Shown: positions 10,378-20,582, counted from the stretch's first letter. The stretch is 64,000 nucleotides of DNA from Rhodoferax sp. OV413 (GCF_900104385.1 NZ_FNJA01000003.1:248001-312000); one strand, 5' to 3'. Notes: a model not told the origin generated them from the sequence alone. Program-made: numbers and translations.

Positions 10378-10418
10378 CAAGGGCCTGCAGCTATTATTTA
10401 TATAGCTGCAGGCCCTTG
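10378..10418. terminator. Bidirectional hairpin between convergent genes
   Basis: A perfect 17-bp inverted repeat (arms 10378-10394 and 10402-10418) with a 7-nt AT loop lies between the convergent oxidoreductase and acnB genes. The stem contains GCAGCTAT/ATAGCTGC, the core of the dispersed palindrome family seen elsewhere. It has no long T-run, so termination would rely on stem strength. It may be a copy of the repeat acting as a terminator. Confidence 0.7.
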
Positions 10419-10466
10419 CGTGCAATCAGTAGGAGAACCGTTGCCAGCCCTCCCCCACCCAACCGT

Positions 10467-13070
10467 TTAAGCGGCGGCGGTATCTTTCACCGTGTCGGCC
10501 AGATCCGTGTAGTCCTTCACTTGGTCAAAGTTCAGGTACTGGTAGATCTTGGCGCTGTCTTTGGTCAGCACGCCCATGTCGGCCATGTATTCGGCCTTGG
10601 TGGGGATGCGGCCCAGCTTGGAGCAGATAGCGGCCAACTCGGCCGAGCCCAGGTAAACATTGCTGTTCTTGCCCAGACGGTTCGGGAAATTGCGGGTCGA
10701 GGTGGAGAACACGGTAGCGCCCTCTTTCACCTGCGCCTGGTTGCCCATGCACAGGCTGCAGCCCGGCATTTCCATGCGCGCGCCGGCCGAGCCGAGCACG
10801 CCGTAATGGCCTTCTTCGGACAGCTGCTTGGCATCCATCTTGGTCGGCGGTGCCATCCACAGCTTGACGGGGATGTCGCGCTTGTTTTCCAACAGCTTGG
10901 AGGCTGCGCGGAAATGGCCGATGTTGGTCATGCAGGAGCCGATGAAGACTTCATCGATCTTGCTGCCTTCGACTTCAGCCAGGGTCTTCACGTCGTCCGG
11001 GTCGTTCGGGCAGGCCACGATAGGTTCGTGGATGTCGGCCAGGTCGATCTCGATCACGGCAGCGTATTCGGCATCGGCATCGCCGTGCATCAGCTCGGGG
11101 TTCGCCAGCCAGGCTTCCATCGCCTTGATGCGGCGGTTGATGGTGCGCACGTCGGAATAGCCAGTGGCAATCATCCACTTCAGCATGGTGATGTTGCTGT
11201 TGATGTACTCGATGATCGGCTCTTTGTTCAGGTGCACGGTGCAGCCGCCAGCGGAACGCTCGGCAGACGCATCGCTCAACTCAAACGCTTGCTCGACCTT
11301 CAGGTTGGGCAGGCCTTCGATTTCCAGGATGCGGCCGGAAAAGATGTTCTTCTTGCCTTGCTTGGCCACCGTCAGCAAACCGGCCTTGATGGCGTACAGA
11401 GGAATCGCGTTCACCAGATCCCGCAGGGTGATGCCAGGCTGCATTTCGCCCTTGAAACGTACCAGCACGCTCTCGGGCATGTCCAAAGGCATCACGCCCG
11501 TGGCCGCACCGAACGCCACCAGACCGGAGCCGGCGGGGAAGCTGATACCGATGGGGAAGCGGGTGTGGCTGTCGCCGCCGGTGCCCACCGTGTCGGGCAA
11601 CAGCATGCGGTTCAGCCAGCTGTGGATGATGCCGTCACCGGGACGCAGGGGCACGCCGCCACGGGTGCTCATGAAGTCGGGCAGTTCGTGGTGCATCTTC
11701 ACATCCACGGGCTTGGGGTAAGCAGCGGTGTGGCAGAAGGATTGCATCACCAGGTCGGCGCTGAAGCCCAGGCAGGCCAGGTCTTTCAGCTCGTCGCGGG
11801 TCATGGGGCCGGTGGTGTCTTGCGAGCCGACCGAGGTCATCTTGGGTTCGCAGTAGGTGCCAGGACGCACGCCTTGACCGGCGGGCAAACCGCAAGCGCG
11901 GCCGACCATCTTCTGCGCCAGGGTGAAACCCTTCTTGGTATCGGCCGGGTTTTGCGGCAGGCGGAACAAGGTGCTGACGGGCAGACCCAGAGCTTCACGC
12001 GCCTTGGCGGTCAGGCCGCGGCCGATGATCAGCGGAATCCGGCCACCGGCGCGCACTTCGTCAAACAGAACTTCGCTCTTCAGCTTGAACTCGGCAATCA
12101 CCTTGCCATCTTTCAGCGCCTTGCCTTCATAGGGCAGCAGCTCGACCACATCGCCCATGGCCATCTGGCTCACGTCCAGCTCGATCGGCAGCGCGCCCGA
12201 GTCTTCCATGGTGTTGTAGAAAATCGGGGCGATCTTGGCACCCAGGCACACGCCACCGAAACGCTTGTTCGGCACAAAGGGAATGTCTTCGCCGGTGAAC
12301 CACAGCACCGAGTTGGTAGCCGACTTGCGGCTGGAGCCGGTGCCTACCACGTCGCCCACGTAGGCCACCAGGTTGCCCTTGGCGCGCAGGTCTTCCAGGA
12401 ACTTGACCGGGCCGCGCTTGCCATCTTCTTCCGGGGTGATGCCGGGGCGGGCATTCTTGTGCATCGCCAGGGCGTGCAGCGGAATGTCGGGGCGGCTCCA
12501 GGCGTCGGGCGCAGGCGACAGGTCGTCGGTGTTGATTTCGCCGGCCACCTTGAAGATGCTGACAGTGATGCTCTTGGGCACTTCGGGGCGGCTGGTGAAC
12601 CATTCGGCATCGGCCCAGCTTTGCAGCACGGCCTTGGCGTAGGTATTGCCCTTTTCGGCTTTTTCCTGCACGTCATGGAACTGGTCAAACATCAGCAGGG
12701 TTTTCTTCAACCCATCGGCAGCAGCAGAGGCCACGCTGGCAGCAGAGTCGTCCAGCAGGTCGATCATGGGGCTGATGTTGTAGCCGCCCAGCATGGTGCC
12801 CAGCAGTTCGGTGGCTTTTTCACGCGAGATCAGCGGGCATTTTTCGGTGCCGTGGGCCACAGCAGCCAGGTAGCTGGCCTTGACCTTGGCGGCATCGTCC
12901 ACACCAGCCGGAATGCGGTGGGTGATCAGATTCAGCAGGTTGGCTTCTTCGCCTGCAGGCGGGTTCTTCAGCAGCTCGATCAGCTCGCCGGTCTGCTTGG
13001 CAGACAGCGGCAAGGGCGGGATGCCGAGCGCAGCGCGTTCGGATACATGGGCGGCATAGGCTTGCAACAT
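10467..13070 (-). CDS. acnB: Aconitate hydratase B
   Basis: 867 residues from the ATG at 13070, preceded by GGAGAAAACC; a longer frame to 13247 lacks support. E. coli AcnB is 865 residues. It begins with the AcnB-specific HEAT-like domain ([16 protein letters not shown]), followed by the swivel and catalytic domains. The iron-sulfur cluster cysteines are visible in [12 protein letters not shown] and GCSLCMGNQ near the C-terminus, and [10 protein letters not shown] is the substrate loop. It interconverts citrate and isocitrate in the cytoplasm and can bind RNA when the cluster is lost. It is the last gene of the mdh-lyase-exported protein-acnB group, 47 bp after the preceding stop. Confidence 0.98.
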   Translation of the reverse strand: MLQAYAAHVSERAALGIPPLPLSAKQTGELIELLKNPPAGEEANLLNLITHRIPAGVDDAAKVKASYLAAVAHGTEKCPLISREKATELLGTMLGGYNISPMIDLLDDSAASVASAAADGLKKTLLMFDQFHDVQEKAEKGNTYAKAVLQSWADAEWFTSRPEVPKSITVSIFKVAGEINTDDLSPAPDAWSRPDIPLHALAMHKNARPGITPEEDGKRGPVKFLEDLRAKGNLVAYVGDVVGTGSSRKSATNSVLWFTGEDIPFVPNKRFGGVCLGAKIAPIFYNTMEDSGALPIELDVSQMAMGDVVELLPYEGKALKDGKVIAEFKLKSEVLFDEVRAGGRIPLIIGRGLTAKAREALGLPVSTLFRLPQNPADTKKGFTLAQKMVGRACGLPAGQGVRPGTYCEPKMTSVGSQDTTGPMTRDELKDLACLGFSADLVMQSFCHTAAYPKPVDVKMHHELPDFMSTRGGVPLRPGDGIIHSWLNRMLLPDTVGTGGDSHTRFPIGISFPAGSGLVAFGAATGVMPLDMPESVLVRFKGEMQPGITLRDLVNAIPLYAIKAGLLTVAKQGKKNIFSGRILEIEGLPNLKVEQAFELSDASAERSAGGCTVHLNKEPIIEYINSNITMLKWMIATGYSDVRTINRRIKAMEAWLANPELMHGDADAEYAAVIEIDLADIHEPIVACPNDPDDVKTLAEVEGSKIDEVFIGSCMTNIGHFRAASKLLENKRDIPVKLWMAPPTKMDAKQLSEEGHYGVLGSAGARMEMPGCSLCMGNQAQVKEGATVFSTSTRNFPNRLGKNSNVYLGSAELAAICSKLGRIPTKAEYMADMGVLTKDSAKIYQYLNFDQVKDYTDLADTVKDTAAA

Positions 13071-13117
13071 GGTTTTCTCCTGGTTCAAAAATCGTGGGGG
13101 CAGCGGGTGGATTCGTT

Positions 13118-13717
13118 TTACGGGGTGGTGGTCGCGGCCGGTGCCGAGGCCGGCTCTACCGGCGGCTTGGCAGGCGCGTCGAACATGCTCTGGGCGGGCT
13201 TGGTCTTCAGCATCTCGGCTACCGCGACCTGCTCGGGGCTCTGGCATTCGTCGGCCAGGCGCTGGCCCAGCTTCTGGTTCATCAGCATCGATTTATTGCC
13301 CAGCTGCAGCCAGACGGCGCCGGCTTTCTTGTCTTCCAGGCGGATGGCGCCGGTGCTGGTGGCCACCGGGAACATGCGGTATTTGAGGTTTTTCACCTGC
13401 ACATTGAAGTAGCCGGGGTACTTGGCATCGGCCACCAGGGTGACGGATGCGCCGAGTTCGCAGGGCACGGTGCCGACTTGCACGCGCTCGGCAATCGCCA
13501 TTTCGGCCGGGGTCAAAGCCTCTTCGGCGGCTTCAATACCGGCTGCGACGTTCTTGGCGGCGCTTTTGAGCTGGATGCGGCTGCTGGTGGGCTTGGCTGC
13601 TTCTTTGGGCGCGGCCTTGGCAGCGGCGGCCTTGACGGGAGGTTTCTTGGGCGCGTCCTGCGCCATTACCAGGCCAGAAGCCAGTGCCCAGACGGCGGCG
13701 GTCAAAATCAGTTTCAT
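13118..13717 (-). CDS. Small exported hypothetical protein between lyase and acnB
   Basis: 199 residues from the ATG at 13717. Residues 1-20 form a Sec signal peptide ([17 protein letters not shown]). Then comes an Ala/Lys/Pro-rich linker, a compact domain ([20 protein letters not shown] to [14 protein letters not shown]) with two cysteines about 90 residues apart that could form a disulfide, and a Pro/Ala-rich tail. I do not recognise a named family. The start overlaps the lyase stop by 4 bp (ATGA), so it is translated with TCA-cycle genes even though it is probably periplasmic. Its role is unknown. Confidence 0.8.
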   Translation of the reverse strand: MKLILTAAVWALASGLVMAQDAPKKPPVKAAAAKAAPKEAAKPTSSRIQLKSAAKNVAAGIEAAEEALTPAEMAIAERVQVGTVPCELGASVTLVADAKYPGYFNVQVKNLKYRMFPVATSTGAIRLEDKKAGAVWLQLGNKSMLMNQKLGQRLADECQSPEQVAVAEMLKTKPAQSMFDAPAKPPVEPASAPAATTTP

Positions 13718-14730
13718 AGTGTCTCTGTTGTAGATAACGGTAGAGCTGCTGCCGGCTGGAAATACACCGCCATCTCGGGCGGCAGTGCGCGCCCGGTTTG
13801 GTGGGCACGCTCCAGCAGCTGCCAAAAATAACGGTAGCTCGCACGGTCGTGCAGCTGCCCGGCGAAAGCAATTGGCGCCCAATCGGCGCGGATGGCGGCG
13901 GCGATGATTTGCGCCGCAGCCTCCACTTCGGATTCGGCAGGAGAAAACGCCGCCAGAATGGGGCGGATCTGGCCCGGATGGATGCTCCACATGCGGGTGA
14001 AACCCAGGGTGCGGGCGGCGCGCTCGGCGGCGGCCTGCAAGGCCTGGGTGTCGTTGAACTCGGTCACCACACAGTGCGACGGCACCTTGCCGTGCGCATG
14101 GCAGGCGGAGGCGATCTCCAGCTTGGCGCGCAGCACCAGCGGGTGGCTGAACTGGCCGGCCACGCCCATGGCCTCGGCCGGAATCGCACCGCCGTGGCTG
14201 GACACAAAATCCATCAGGCCAAAGCTCATGGACTGCACCCGCGGCTGCGCAGCAATCTCGAAGGCCCGGTGCACGGCGGCCGACGACTCTATCAAAACAT
14301 GTAGCGGCAGATGCAGGGCAGACGCGCGCTGCAGGGCTTTTTCGACCTGAAGAATATCGCGCACCGACTCGATCTTCGGCACCATGATGTGGGTCAGGCG
14401 CTGCCCGGCCTGGCCGGCGATGACGGCAATGTCCTGCTCAAAAGCCGGATGGTCCACGGGATGCACGCGCACCGCGACCCGGGCTTCGGGTGCGGCGGCC
14501 AGCGCCAGGGCCACGACCATTGCGGCGTGCTCGGCCTCGCCGCCGACAGGTGCACCATCTTCGCAGTCCAGGGTCACGTCGAACACGCAGGCCCCGAACT
14601 CCTCGGTCATTTCGGCCTGCAATTGCAGGCTTTTGCGCATCCGCGCTTCAACGCCGCTGTAGTGGTCGCAGACCGGGAGGACAGCCTCCGCAGCCTGGGC
14701 ACCCAGCAGAATTTCGCGTGGATGCTGCAT
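13714..14730 (-). CDS. HpcH/HpaI-type CoA-ester lyase (CitE/malyl-CoA lyase-like)
   Basis: 338 residues. The TIM-barrel signature segments are CEDGAP near residue 56 (acidic metal ligand region), [12 protein letters not shown] near 115 and [21 protein letters not shown] near 170, the last typical of malyl-/citramalyl-CoA lyases. The family cleaves or condenses acyl-CoA with glyoxylate, pyruvate or oxaloacetate in a Mg-dependent reaction. No citrate lyase alpha or gamma subunits are nearby, so a true CitE role is unlikely. It lies 3 bp behind mdh and upstream of acnB, so malyl-CoA or citramalyl-CoA chemistry linked to the TCA cycle is the best guess. Confidence 0.85.
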   Translation of the reverse strand: MQHPREILLGAQAAEAVLPVCDHYSGVEARMRKSLQLQAEMTEEFGACVFDVTLDCEDGAPVGGEAEHAAMVVALALAAAPEARVAVRVHPVDHPAFEQDIAVIAGQAGQRLTHIMVPKIESVRDILQVEKALQRASALHLPLHVLIESSAAVHRAFEIAAQPRVQSMSFGLMDFVSSHGGAIPAEAMGVAGQFSHPLVLRAKLEIASACHAHGKVPSHCVVTEFNDTQALQAAAERAARTLGFTRMWSIHPGQIRPILAAFSPAESEVEAAAQIIAAAIRADWAPIAFAGQLHDRASYRYFWQLLERAHQTGRALPPEMAVYFQPAAALPLSTTETL

Positions 14731-14733
14731 GGT

Positions 14734-15720
14734 TTACAGCAGGTGGGCGACGCCGGCTTGCTCGTCTTGCAGTTCTTTGAGGGTGATGTTGATGCGCTCT
14801 TGCGAGAAAGCATCGACGTCCAGGCCTTCGACCACCTTGTATTCGCCGCCTTCGCAGGTCACGGCAAAGCCGAACATGGTGTCCTCGGGGATACCGTACT
14901 GGCCGTCCGATGGGATGCCCATGGTGACCCACTTGCCGTTGGTGCCCAGGGCCCAGTCGCGCATGTGGTCAATGGCAGCGTTGGCGGCCGAGGCAGCGGA
15001 AGACACGCCACGGGCGGCGATGATGGCCGCGCCGCGCTTGCCCACGGTGGGCAGGAAGGTGTCTTTGTTCCAGACTTCGTCGTTGATCAGGGTCTTGACG
15101 CTTTCGCCGTTGATGGTGGCGAAACGGTAGTCGGCGTACATCGTGGGCGAGTGGTTGCCCCAGACGGTCAGCTTTTCAATGTCGGCCACAGCCTTGCCGG
15201 TCTTGGCAGCGATCTGGCTCAGCGCGCGGTTGTGGTCCAGGCGCAGCATGGCGGTGAAGTTCTTGCGTGGCAGATCCGGCGCGCTCTTCATGGCGATGTA
15301 GGCATTGGTGTTGGCAGGGTTGCCGACCACCAGCACCTTGACATTGCGGCTGGCCACGGCGTTCAGGGCCTTGCCTTGGGCTGTGAAGATTTCAGCATTC
15401 ACGGCCAGCAGTTCGGCACGTTCCATGCCCGGGCCGCGGGGGCGCGAACCGATCAGCAATGCGTAGTCCACGTCCTTGAACGCAGCCAGAGGGTCGCTGT
15501 GCGCTTCGATGCCCACCAGCAGCGGGAACGCGCAGTCTTGCAATTCCATAATCACGCCCTGCAGCGCTTGCTGGGCCTTTTCTACGGGCACTTCCAGCAG
15601 ACTCAACACCACGGGCTGGTCTTTGCCCAGCATTTCGCCAGAAGCGATACGGAACAGGATGGCGTAACCAATTTGACCTGCGGCACCGGTAACGGCTACG
15701 CGAACGGGCTTTTTGCTCAT
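14734..15720 (-). CDS. mdh: Malate dehydrogenase
   Basis: 328 residues, the length of the proteobacterial cytosolic-type enzyme. [19 protein letters not shown] is the NAD-binding loop. [15 protein letters not shown] is the mobile loop with the substrate arginines. [16 protein letters not shown] contains the catalytic histidine. It oxidises malate to oxaloacetate with NAD. It is first in a minus-strand operon with the CoA lyase, an exported protein and acnB, has a GGAG site nine bases before ATG, and is divergent from the GntR regulator. A promoter is visible at 15800-15829. Confidence 0.97.
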   Translation of the reverse strand: MSKKPVRVAVTGAAGQIGYAILFRIASGEMLGKDQPVVLSLLEVPVEKAQQALQGVIMELQDCAFPLLVGIEAHSDPLAAFKDVDYALLIGSRPRGPGMERAELLAVNAEIFTAQGKALNAVASRNVKVLVVGNPANTNAYIAMKSAPDLPRKNFTAMLRLDHNRALSQIAAKTGKAVADIEKLTVWGNHSPTMYADYRFATINGESVKTLINDEVWNKDTFLPTVGKRGAAIIAARGVSSAASAANAAIDHMRDWALGTNGKWVTMGIPSDGQYGIPEDTMFGFAVTCEGGEYKVVEGLDVDAFSQERINITLKELQDEQAGVAHLL

Positions 15721-15799
15721 GGGGAAAACTCCAGGAAGTGTTGAAAAGGGGATGTATGTGCGCCCTAGCCAGTCGCCGGGCAGCAGAAAACAGCCTAGG

Positions 15800-15829
15800 A
15801 GTTTACTCTCGAAAACCCGTAAGCGTCAA
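15800..15829 (-). promoter_or_regulatory. Predicted sigma70 promoter of mdh operon
   Basis: On the minus strand TTGACG (15829-15824) and TAAACT (15805-15800) are separated by 18 bp, about 80 bp upstream of the mdh start. A palindrome lies directly upstream of the -35 box. Assignment is by consensus only. Confidence 0.6.
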
Positions 15830-15830
15830 T

Positions 15831-15858
15831 TTGTCTTATGTCTTATATAAGATATGAT
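15831..15858 (+). promoter_or_regulatory. Predicted gntR promoter with embedded operator palindrome
   Basis: TTGTCT (15831-15836) and TATGAT (15853-15858) are spaced by 16 bp and face the GntR gene. The spacer holds the perfect palindrome TCTTATATAAGA (15841-15852), part of an imperfect longer inverted repeat; GTCTTAT is also directly repeated at 15833-15839 and 15840-15846. The site lies between the divergent mdh and gntR promoters. Binding by the adjacent regulator, giving autoregulation and control of mdh, is inferred. Confidence 0.6.
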
Positions 15859-15909
15859 TCGGCTCACATTAAGTTACCGTAGCCAACCCCCTGCCTGCCC
15901 CGCCTGACC

Positions 15910-16734
15910 ATGGCCCACATCGTCCCCTCCTCTGCAGATACCCCGCTGACAGGTACTGAGCCTGCTACCAGCTCCGCCGCATCTGCATCGGCGCTGACGC
16001 CGGCCTTCAGTCCGCTGTACCAGCAGATCAAGGGGCTGATCCTGCAAAGCCTGCAGTCCGGCGAATGGAAGCCCAGCGAGTCCATTCCCAGCGAGATGGA
16101 CCTGGCAGCCCGCTACCGGGTCAGCCAGGGCACGGTCCGCAAGGCCATCGACGAACTGGCGGCCGACAACCTGCTGGTGCGCCGCCAGGGCAAGGGCACG
16201 TTTGTGGCCACCCATGCCGCGCAGCACATGCCTTACCGCTTCCTGAAGCTGATGCCCGACCAGGGCAACACCACCAGCGAAGGCCCGGCACAGCGCGACA
16301 TCATCGACTGCAAGCGCCTGCGCGCCAGCGCCGACATTGCCAGGGCCCTGGCCCTGCGCACCGGCGATGCGGTGCTGCAGGTACGCCGCGTGCTGTCATT
16401 CAAGAGCAACGGCGTCTTCGTACCCACGATTCTGGAAGACCTGTGGCTGCCGGGGGGGCCGTTCAAGGGGTTGACGGCCGAGCGCTTATCCACCTACCAG
16501 GGCGCGATGTACGCACTGTTTGAAACCGAATTTGGCGTCCACATGGTGCGGGCTGAAGAAAAAATCCGTGCCGTGCACCCCGATGCCAGCCAGGCCAGCC
16601 TGCTCAAGGTCGGCCCCAGCGCCCCGCTGCTCAGCGTGGAGCGCATTGCCTACACCTACAACGACGTTCCCATGGAGTTACGGCGCGGCTTATACAACAC
16701 CCACAGCCACCACTACCACAATGAACTAAGTTGA
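15910..16734 (+). CDS. GntR/HutC family transcriptional regulator
   Basis: 274 residues. After a low-complexity N-terminal tail of about 35 residues comes the winged helix (PLYQQIKGLILQSLQSGEW ... IPSEMDLAARYRVSQGTVRK) with the family's PSE-L and GTVR-A recognition segments, and then a UTRA ligand domain (about 110-270) with VPTILEDLWLPGG. HutC-type regulators bind small carboxylic effectors. The gene lies between mdh-acnB and sdhCDAB-gltA, so control of TCA-cycle genes is likely. A palindrome overlaps its own promoter. Confidence 0.9.
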   Translation: MAHIVPSSADTPLTGTEPATSSAASASALTPAFSPLYQQIKGLILQSLQSGEWKPSESIPSEMDLAARYRVSQGTVRKAIDELAADNLLVRRQGKGTFVATHAAQHMPYRFLKLMPDQGNTTSEGPAQRDIIDCKRLRASADIARALALRTGDAVLQVRRVLSFKSNGVFVPTILEDLWLPGGPFKGLTAERLSTYQGAMYALFETEFGVHMVRAEEKIRAVHPDASQASLLKVGPSAPLLSVERIAYTYNDVPMELRRGLYNTHSHHYHNELS

Positions 16735-16840
16735 AGCCTATTTTGCTGTGGCTTAAACCCGATTGCTGCATTGCAATAGAATTTTGGGCTGCAGCCGTAC
16801 GAAGAATTACAACGCAGTAACACACCACGAAAGCGCATCT

Positions 16841-17287
16841 ATGTCAGAGCTAGCCTCCACCACCCGCACCAAACGGCCCGAATTTCGCAACATTAACGCC
16901 CTCACGGATCTGCCTACTTATCGCCTTCCACCCGCTGGCTGGGTTTCAATCCTGCACCGGGTCAGCGGCGTCATCATGTTCCTGCTGATGCCTTTCATCA
17001 TCTGGATGTTCGACACCTCGGTCTCCAGCGAAATTTCGTTTGCCAAGTTCAAAGCGGTGTTCAACATCGGTGCTGGTTTTGTGCCCGGCTTCCTCTTCAA
17101 ACTGGTAGCTTTGGCATTGATCTGGGCCTATCTGCACCACTTCATCGCCGGTCTGCGCCATCTGTGGATGGACACCAACCACGACGCAGTGACCAAGGAA
17201 TTCGGCGCCTCCAGCGCCAAGTTCACGCTCGCGCTGAGCATCGGACTGACCCTGGTGCTGGCAGCCAAGCTGTTCGGCCTGTACTAA
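16841..17287 (+). CDS. sdhC: Succinate dehydrogenase cytochrome b556 subunit
   Basis: 148 residues from the ATG at 16841; the frame is open upstream to 16763, but SdhC homologues start at MSEL. GWVSILHRVSGVIMFLL is the first membrane helix with the conserved Ser/His-Arg motif for quinone binding, and YLHHFIAGLRHLWMD contains the haem-ligand histidine. Three transmembrane helices anchor the complex and carry electrons to ubiquinone. It is the first gene of sdhCDAB, 106 bp after gntR. Confidence 0.95.
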   Translation: MSELASTTRTKRPEFRNINALTDLPTYRLPPAGWVSILHRVSGVIMFLLMPFIIWMFDTSVSSEISFAKFKAVFNIGAGFVPGFLFKLVALALIWAYLHHFIAGLRHLWMDTNHDAVTKEFGASSAKFTLALSIGLTLVLAAKLFGLY

Positions 17288-17309
17288 TTTATCCCGGAGC
17301 ATTTGAACC

Positions 17310-17678
17310 ATGTCGGTTAATTACGGATCCAAACGCGTCGTCACCGGCGCCCATTACGGCTTGCGCGACTGGTTGGCGCAGCGCGTTACCGCAGGCATCA
17401 TGGCCTTGTTCACCGTGGTCGTACTGGCCCAGCTGCTGCTGGCCAAAGGCCCGATCGGCTACGACATCTGGGCCGGTATCTTCGCTGCGCAATGGATGAA
17501 GATCGTCACCTTTTCGGTGATCATCGCCCTGCTGTACCACGTGTGGGTGGGCATGCGCGATGTCTGGATGGACTACGTGACCTCGATGGTCTGGCTGCGT
17601 TTGCTGCTGCAAATCTTCACGCTGGTGTGGCTGGTCGGCTGCGCCGGCTGGGCGATCCAAGTGCTGTGGCGCCTGTGA
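17310..17678 (+). CDS. sdhD: Succinate dehydrogenase membrane anchor subunit
   Basis: 122 residues with three hydrophobic helices. It starts SVNYGSKRVVTGAHYGLRDW, typical of beta-proteobacterial SdhD, and LLYHVWVGMRDVWMDYV carries the haem/quinone site histidine and the conserved D-Y pair. It forms the membrane domain with SdhC. It is 22 bp after sdhC. Confidence 0.95.
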   Translation: MSVNYGSKRVVTGAHYGLRDWLAQRVTAGIMALFTVVVLAQLLLAKGPIGYDIWAGIFAAQWMKIVTFSVIIALLYHVWVGMRDVWMDYVTSMVWLRLLLQIFTLVWLVGCAGWAIQVLWRL

Positions 17679-17705
17679 TCTACGTTTGACACTAGAAACA
17701 ACAAA

Positions 17706-19514
17706 ATGACTTATACCAAAGCCCACATTTCCAAGCGTAAATTTGATGTCGTGATCGTCGGAGCCGGTGGCTCGGGCATGCGCGCCGCACTCGAATTGTC
17801 CAAAGCCGGCCTGAACGTGGCCTCGCTGTCCAAAGTGTTCCCCACCCGCAGCCACACCGTGGCTGCCCAAGGCGGCGTCAGCGCCTCGCTGGGCAATATG
17901 TCGGAAGACAACTGGCACTACCACTTCTACGACACCATCAAGGGTTCCGACTGGCTGGGCGACCAGGACGCCATCGAATTCATGTGCCGCGAAGCACCCA
18001 AGGTGGTGTATGAGCTGGAACACTTCGGCATGCCGTTCGACCGCAACCCTGACGGCACGATTTACCAGCGCCCGTTCGGCGGCCACACCGCCAACTACGG
18101 CGAAAAGCCTGTGCAGCGCGCCTGCGCCGCGGCCGACCGTACCGGCCACGCAATGCTGCACACCCTGTACCAGCAAAACGTCAAGGCCAAGACCAACTTC
18201 TTCGTTGAATGGATGGCCCTGGACCTGATCCGAGACGAAGCCGGCGACGTGGTCGGCGTGACCGCCCTGGAAATGGAAACCGGTGACCTGCACATCCTGC
18301 AAGCCAAGACCGTGCTGCTGGCCACCGGAGGCGCAGGCCGCATCTTCGGTGCCTCCACCAATGCCTTCATCAACACCGGCGACGGCCTGGGCATGGCGGC
18401 GCGTGCCGGCATCGCCTTGCAGGACATGGAGTTCTGGCAGTTCCACCCCACCGGCGTGGCCGGTGCTGGCGTGCTGCTGACCGAAGGCTGCCGCGGCGAA
18501 GGCGCGATTTTGCTGAACAGCAATGGCGAACGCTTCATGGAGCGCTATGCGCCCACCTTGAAAGACTTGGCCCCCCGCGACTTCGTGTCGCGCTGCATGG
18601 ACCAGGAAATCAAGGAAGGCCGTGGCTGCGGTCCCAACAAGGACTACATCCTGCTCAAGCTGGACCACCTGGGCGCCGACACCATCCACAAGCGCCTGCC
18701 CTCGGTGTATGAGATCGGCGTCAACTTCGCCAATGTCGACATCACCAAGGAACCGATTCCCGTGGTGCCCACCATCCATTACCAGATGGGCGGCGTGCCA
18801 ACCAATATCCACGGCCAGGTCGTGGAGCAAAAAGACGGCATCAACAACTCCGTGGTCAACGGCTTGTACGCCGTGGGCGAATGCGCCTGCGTCAGCGTGC
18901 ACGGCGCGAACCGCCTGGGCACCAACTCGCTGCTCGACCTGCTGGTGTTCGGCAAGGCCGCTGGCCGCCACATCGTCGAGTTCAACCAACGTAACAAAGA
19001 GCACAAGCCGCTGCCAGAAACAGCGGCCGACCGCACCCTGGCACGCCTGAACCAGCTGGACGAATCTACCGACGGCACCTACTCGCAAGACGTGGCCGGC
19101 GACATCCGCGCGGCCATGCAACTGCATGCCGGCGTGTTCCGCACCCAGGAAAGCATGGACCAAGGCGTGGAAAAGATAGCCGCCATCCGCAAGCAAGTGG
19201 CCAACATCACGCTGCAAGACAAGTCCAAGATCTTCAATACCGCCCGGATTGAAGCCCTGGAAGTGGACAACCTGATCGAAGTCGCCCAGGCCACCATCGT
19301 GTCCGCCGCCGCCCGCCGCGAATGCCGTGGCGCGCATACGGTGTACGACTACGAACACCCGGCCGACCACGCCGAATTCCCGTTGGGCCGCAACGACAAG
19401 GAGTGGATGAAACACACCCTGTGGTACAGCGCCGAAAACCGCTTGGACTACAAGCCGGTCAACCTCCAGCCCCTGACGGTTGCCAGCGTGCCGCCCAAAG
19501 TCCGGACTTTCTAA
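17706..19514 (+). CDS. sdhA: Succinate dehydrogenase flavoprotein subunit
   Basis: 602 residues. DVVIVGAGGSGMRAALELS is the FAD-binding motif, and RSHTVAAQGGVSASLGN contains the histidine that covalently binds FAD. The active-site regions HPTGVAGAGVLLTEGCRGEG and HGANRLGTNSLLDL are intact. It oxidises succinate to fumarate on the cytoplasmic face of the membrane and passes electrons to SdhB. The start follows sdhD by 27 bp. Confidence 0.98.
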   Translation: MTYTKAHISKRKFDVVIVGAGGSGMRAALELSKAGLNVASLSKVFPTRSHTVAAQGGVSASLGNMSEDNWHYHFYDTIKGSDWLGDQDAIEFMCREAPKVVYELEHFGMPFDRNPDGTIYQRPFGGHTANYGEKPVQRACAAADRTGHAMLHTLYQQNVKAKTNFFVEWMALDLIRDEAGDVVGVTALEMETGDLHILQAKTVLLATGGAGRIFGASTNAFINTGDGLGMAARAGIALQDMEFWQFHPTGVAGAGVLLTEGCRGEGAILLNSNGERFMERYAPTLKDLAPRDFVSRCMDQEIKEGRGCGPNKDYILLKLDHLGADTIHKRLPSVYEIGVNFANVDITKEPIPVVPTIHYQMGGVPTNIHGQVVEQKDGINNSVVNGLYAVGECACVSVHGANRLGTNSLLDLLVFGKAAGRHIVEFNQRNKEHKPLPETAADRTLARLNQLDESTDGTYSQDVAGDIRAAMQLHAGVFRTQESMDQGVEKIAAIRKQVANITLQDKSKIFNTARIEALEVDNLIEVAQATIVSAAARRECRGAHTVYDYEHPADHAEFPLGRNDKEWMKHTLWYSAENRLDYKPVNLQPLTVASVPPKVRTF

Positions 19515-19541
19515 GCCCAGCCGCCCCACGAGAACAAAACC

Positions 19542-20246
19542 ATGACCAAACGTACCTTCCAAATCTACCGCTACGACCCGGACAAGGATGCCAAGCCCTA
19601 CATGCAGACCATCGAGATCGAACTCGACGGCCACGAACGCATGCTGCTGGACGCGCTGATCAAGCTCAAGCAGCAAGACCCGACGCTGTCGTTCCGCCGC
19701 TCCTGCCGCGAAGGCGTGTGCGGCTCGGACGCGATGAACATCAACGGCAAGAACGGTCTGGCCTGCCTGACCAATATGCTGACCCTGCCGGGCACCATCG
19801 TGCTCAAGCCGCTGCCTGGCCTGCCTGTGATCCGCGACCTGATCGTCGACATGACCGACTTCTTCAAGCAGTACAACTCGATCAAGCCCTACTTGGTAAA
19901 CGAAAGCCTGGCGCCCGAGCGCGAGCGCCTGCAAAGCCCGGAAGAACGCGAAGAGCTGAACGGCCTGTACGAGTGCATTCTGTGCGCCAGCTGCTCCACC
20001 AGCTGCCCCAGCTTCTGGTGGAACCCAGACAAGTTCGTCGGCCCCGCCGGCCTGCTGCAAGCCTACCGCTTCATCGCCGACAGCCGCGACGACAGCACTG
20101 CGGCCCGCCTGGACAACCTGGAAGACCCGTACCGCCTGTTCCGCTGCCACACCATCATGAACTGCGTGGACGTCTGCCCCAAGGGCCTGAACCCCACCAA
20201 GGCCATCGGCAAGATCAAAGAGCTGATGGTTCGGCGCGCCATCTAA
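19542..20246 (+). CDS. sdhB: Succinate dehydrogenase iron-sulfur subunit
   Basis: 234 residues. All cluster ligands are visible: [21 protein letters not shown] for [2Fe-2S], [11 protein letters not shown] for [4Fe-4S], and [17 protein letters not shown] for [3Fe-4S]. It moves electrons from SdhA to the quinone site. It follows sdhA by 27 bp and is 9 bp before sdhE. Confidence 0.98.
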   Translation: MTKRTFQIYRYDPDKDAKPYMQTIEIELDGHERMLLDALIKLKQQDPTLSFRRSCREGVCGSDAMNINGKNGLACLTNMLTLPGTIVLKPLPGLPVIRDLIVDMTDFFKQYNSIKPYLVNESLAPERERLQSPEEREELNGLYECILCASCSTSCPSFWWNPDKFVGPAGLLQAYRFIADSRDDSTAARLDNLEDPYRLFRCHTIMNCVDVCPKGLNPTKAIGKIKELMVRRAI

Positions 20247-20255
20247 GGATTCTGG

Positions 20256-20570
20256 GTGCAGCTACCGATCGACTCCACCGAAACCGCAGCCCCGGCGGGC
20301 TCGGATCTGCTCGGTGAACGGGCTCTGAGCAAACTGCGCTGGCGCTGCCGCCGCGGTTTGCTGGAGAACGATATCTACATCGAAAGCTTCTTCCAGAAGT
20401 TCGCCGCCACCCTGACCGTCAGTCAGGGGCAAGCATTAAGCGATCTAATGGAATTGAGTGACAACGATTTGTTGGACCTGCACCTGGCACGCAAGCCGCT
20501 TGCGCAGGTGGAGCCCGCGCTGGACCGCAGCGAGGTGCATGAAGTTTTGAGTATGTTGAGAAACCGCTGA
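20256..20570 (+). CDS. sdhE: FAD assembly factor SdhE
   Basis: 104 residues from a GTG at 20256 with AAGGA upstream. The core LRWRCRRGLLENDIYIESFF contains the RGxxE motif required to promote covalent flavinylation of SdhA. The rest is the small all-helical fold ending with LSMLRNR. The place between sdhB and gltA matches the role in maturing succinate dehydrogenase. The N-terminal 20 residues are poorly conserved. Confidence 0.92.
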   Translation: MQLPIDSTETAAPAGSDLLGERALSKLRWRCRRGLLENDIYIESFFQKFAATLTVSQGQALSDLMELSDNDLLDLHLARKPLAQVEPALDRSEVHEVLSMLRNR

Positions 20571-20582
20571 AAGGGCAATGAA

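Noticed and set aside
10416-13412. A 998-codon open frame on the plus strand opposite acnB
   Set aside because: It mirrors the conserved acnB gene and results from GC3 bias; its product is His/Gly/Ala/Gln-rich with no recognisable domain.
13714-14730. Calling the CoA-ester lyase citE of citrate lyase
   Set aside because: No citD, citF, citC or citX nearby, and the [14 protein letters not shown] segment fits malyl-/citramalyl-CoA lyases better.
15721-16840. A riboswitch or RNA leader for mdh or sdhC
   Set aside because: No recognisable conserved RNA structure was seen; promoter and operator elements explain the mdh side and the sdhC leader shows nothing clear.
17289-20150. A 953-codon open frame on the minus strand opposite sdhD-sdhA-sdhB
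   Set aside because: It crosses three well-supported genes with all cofactor motifs intact; it is a composition artefact.
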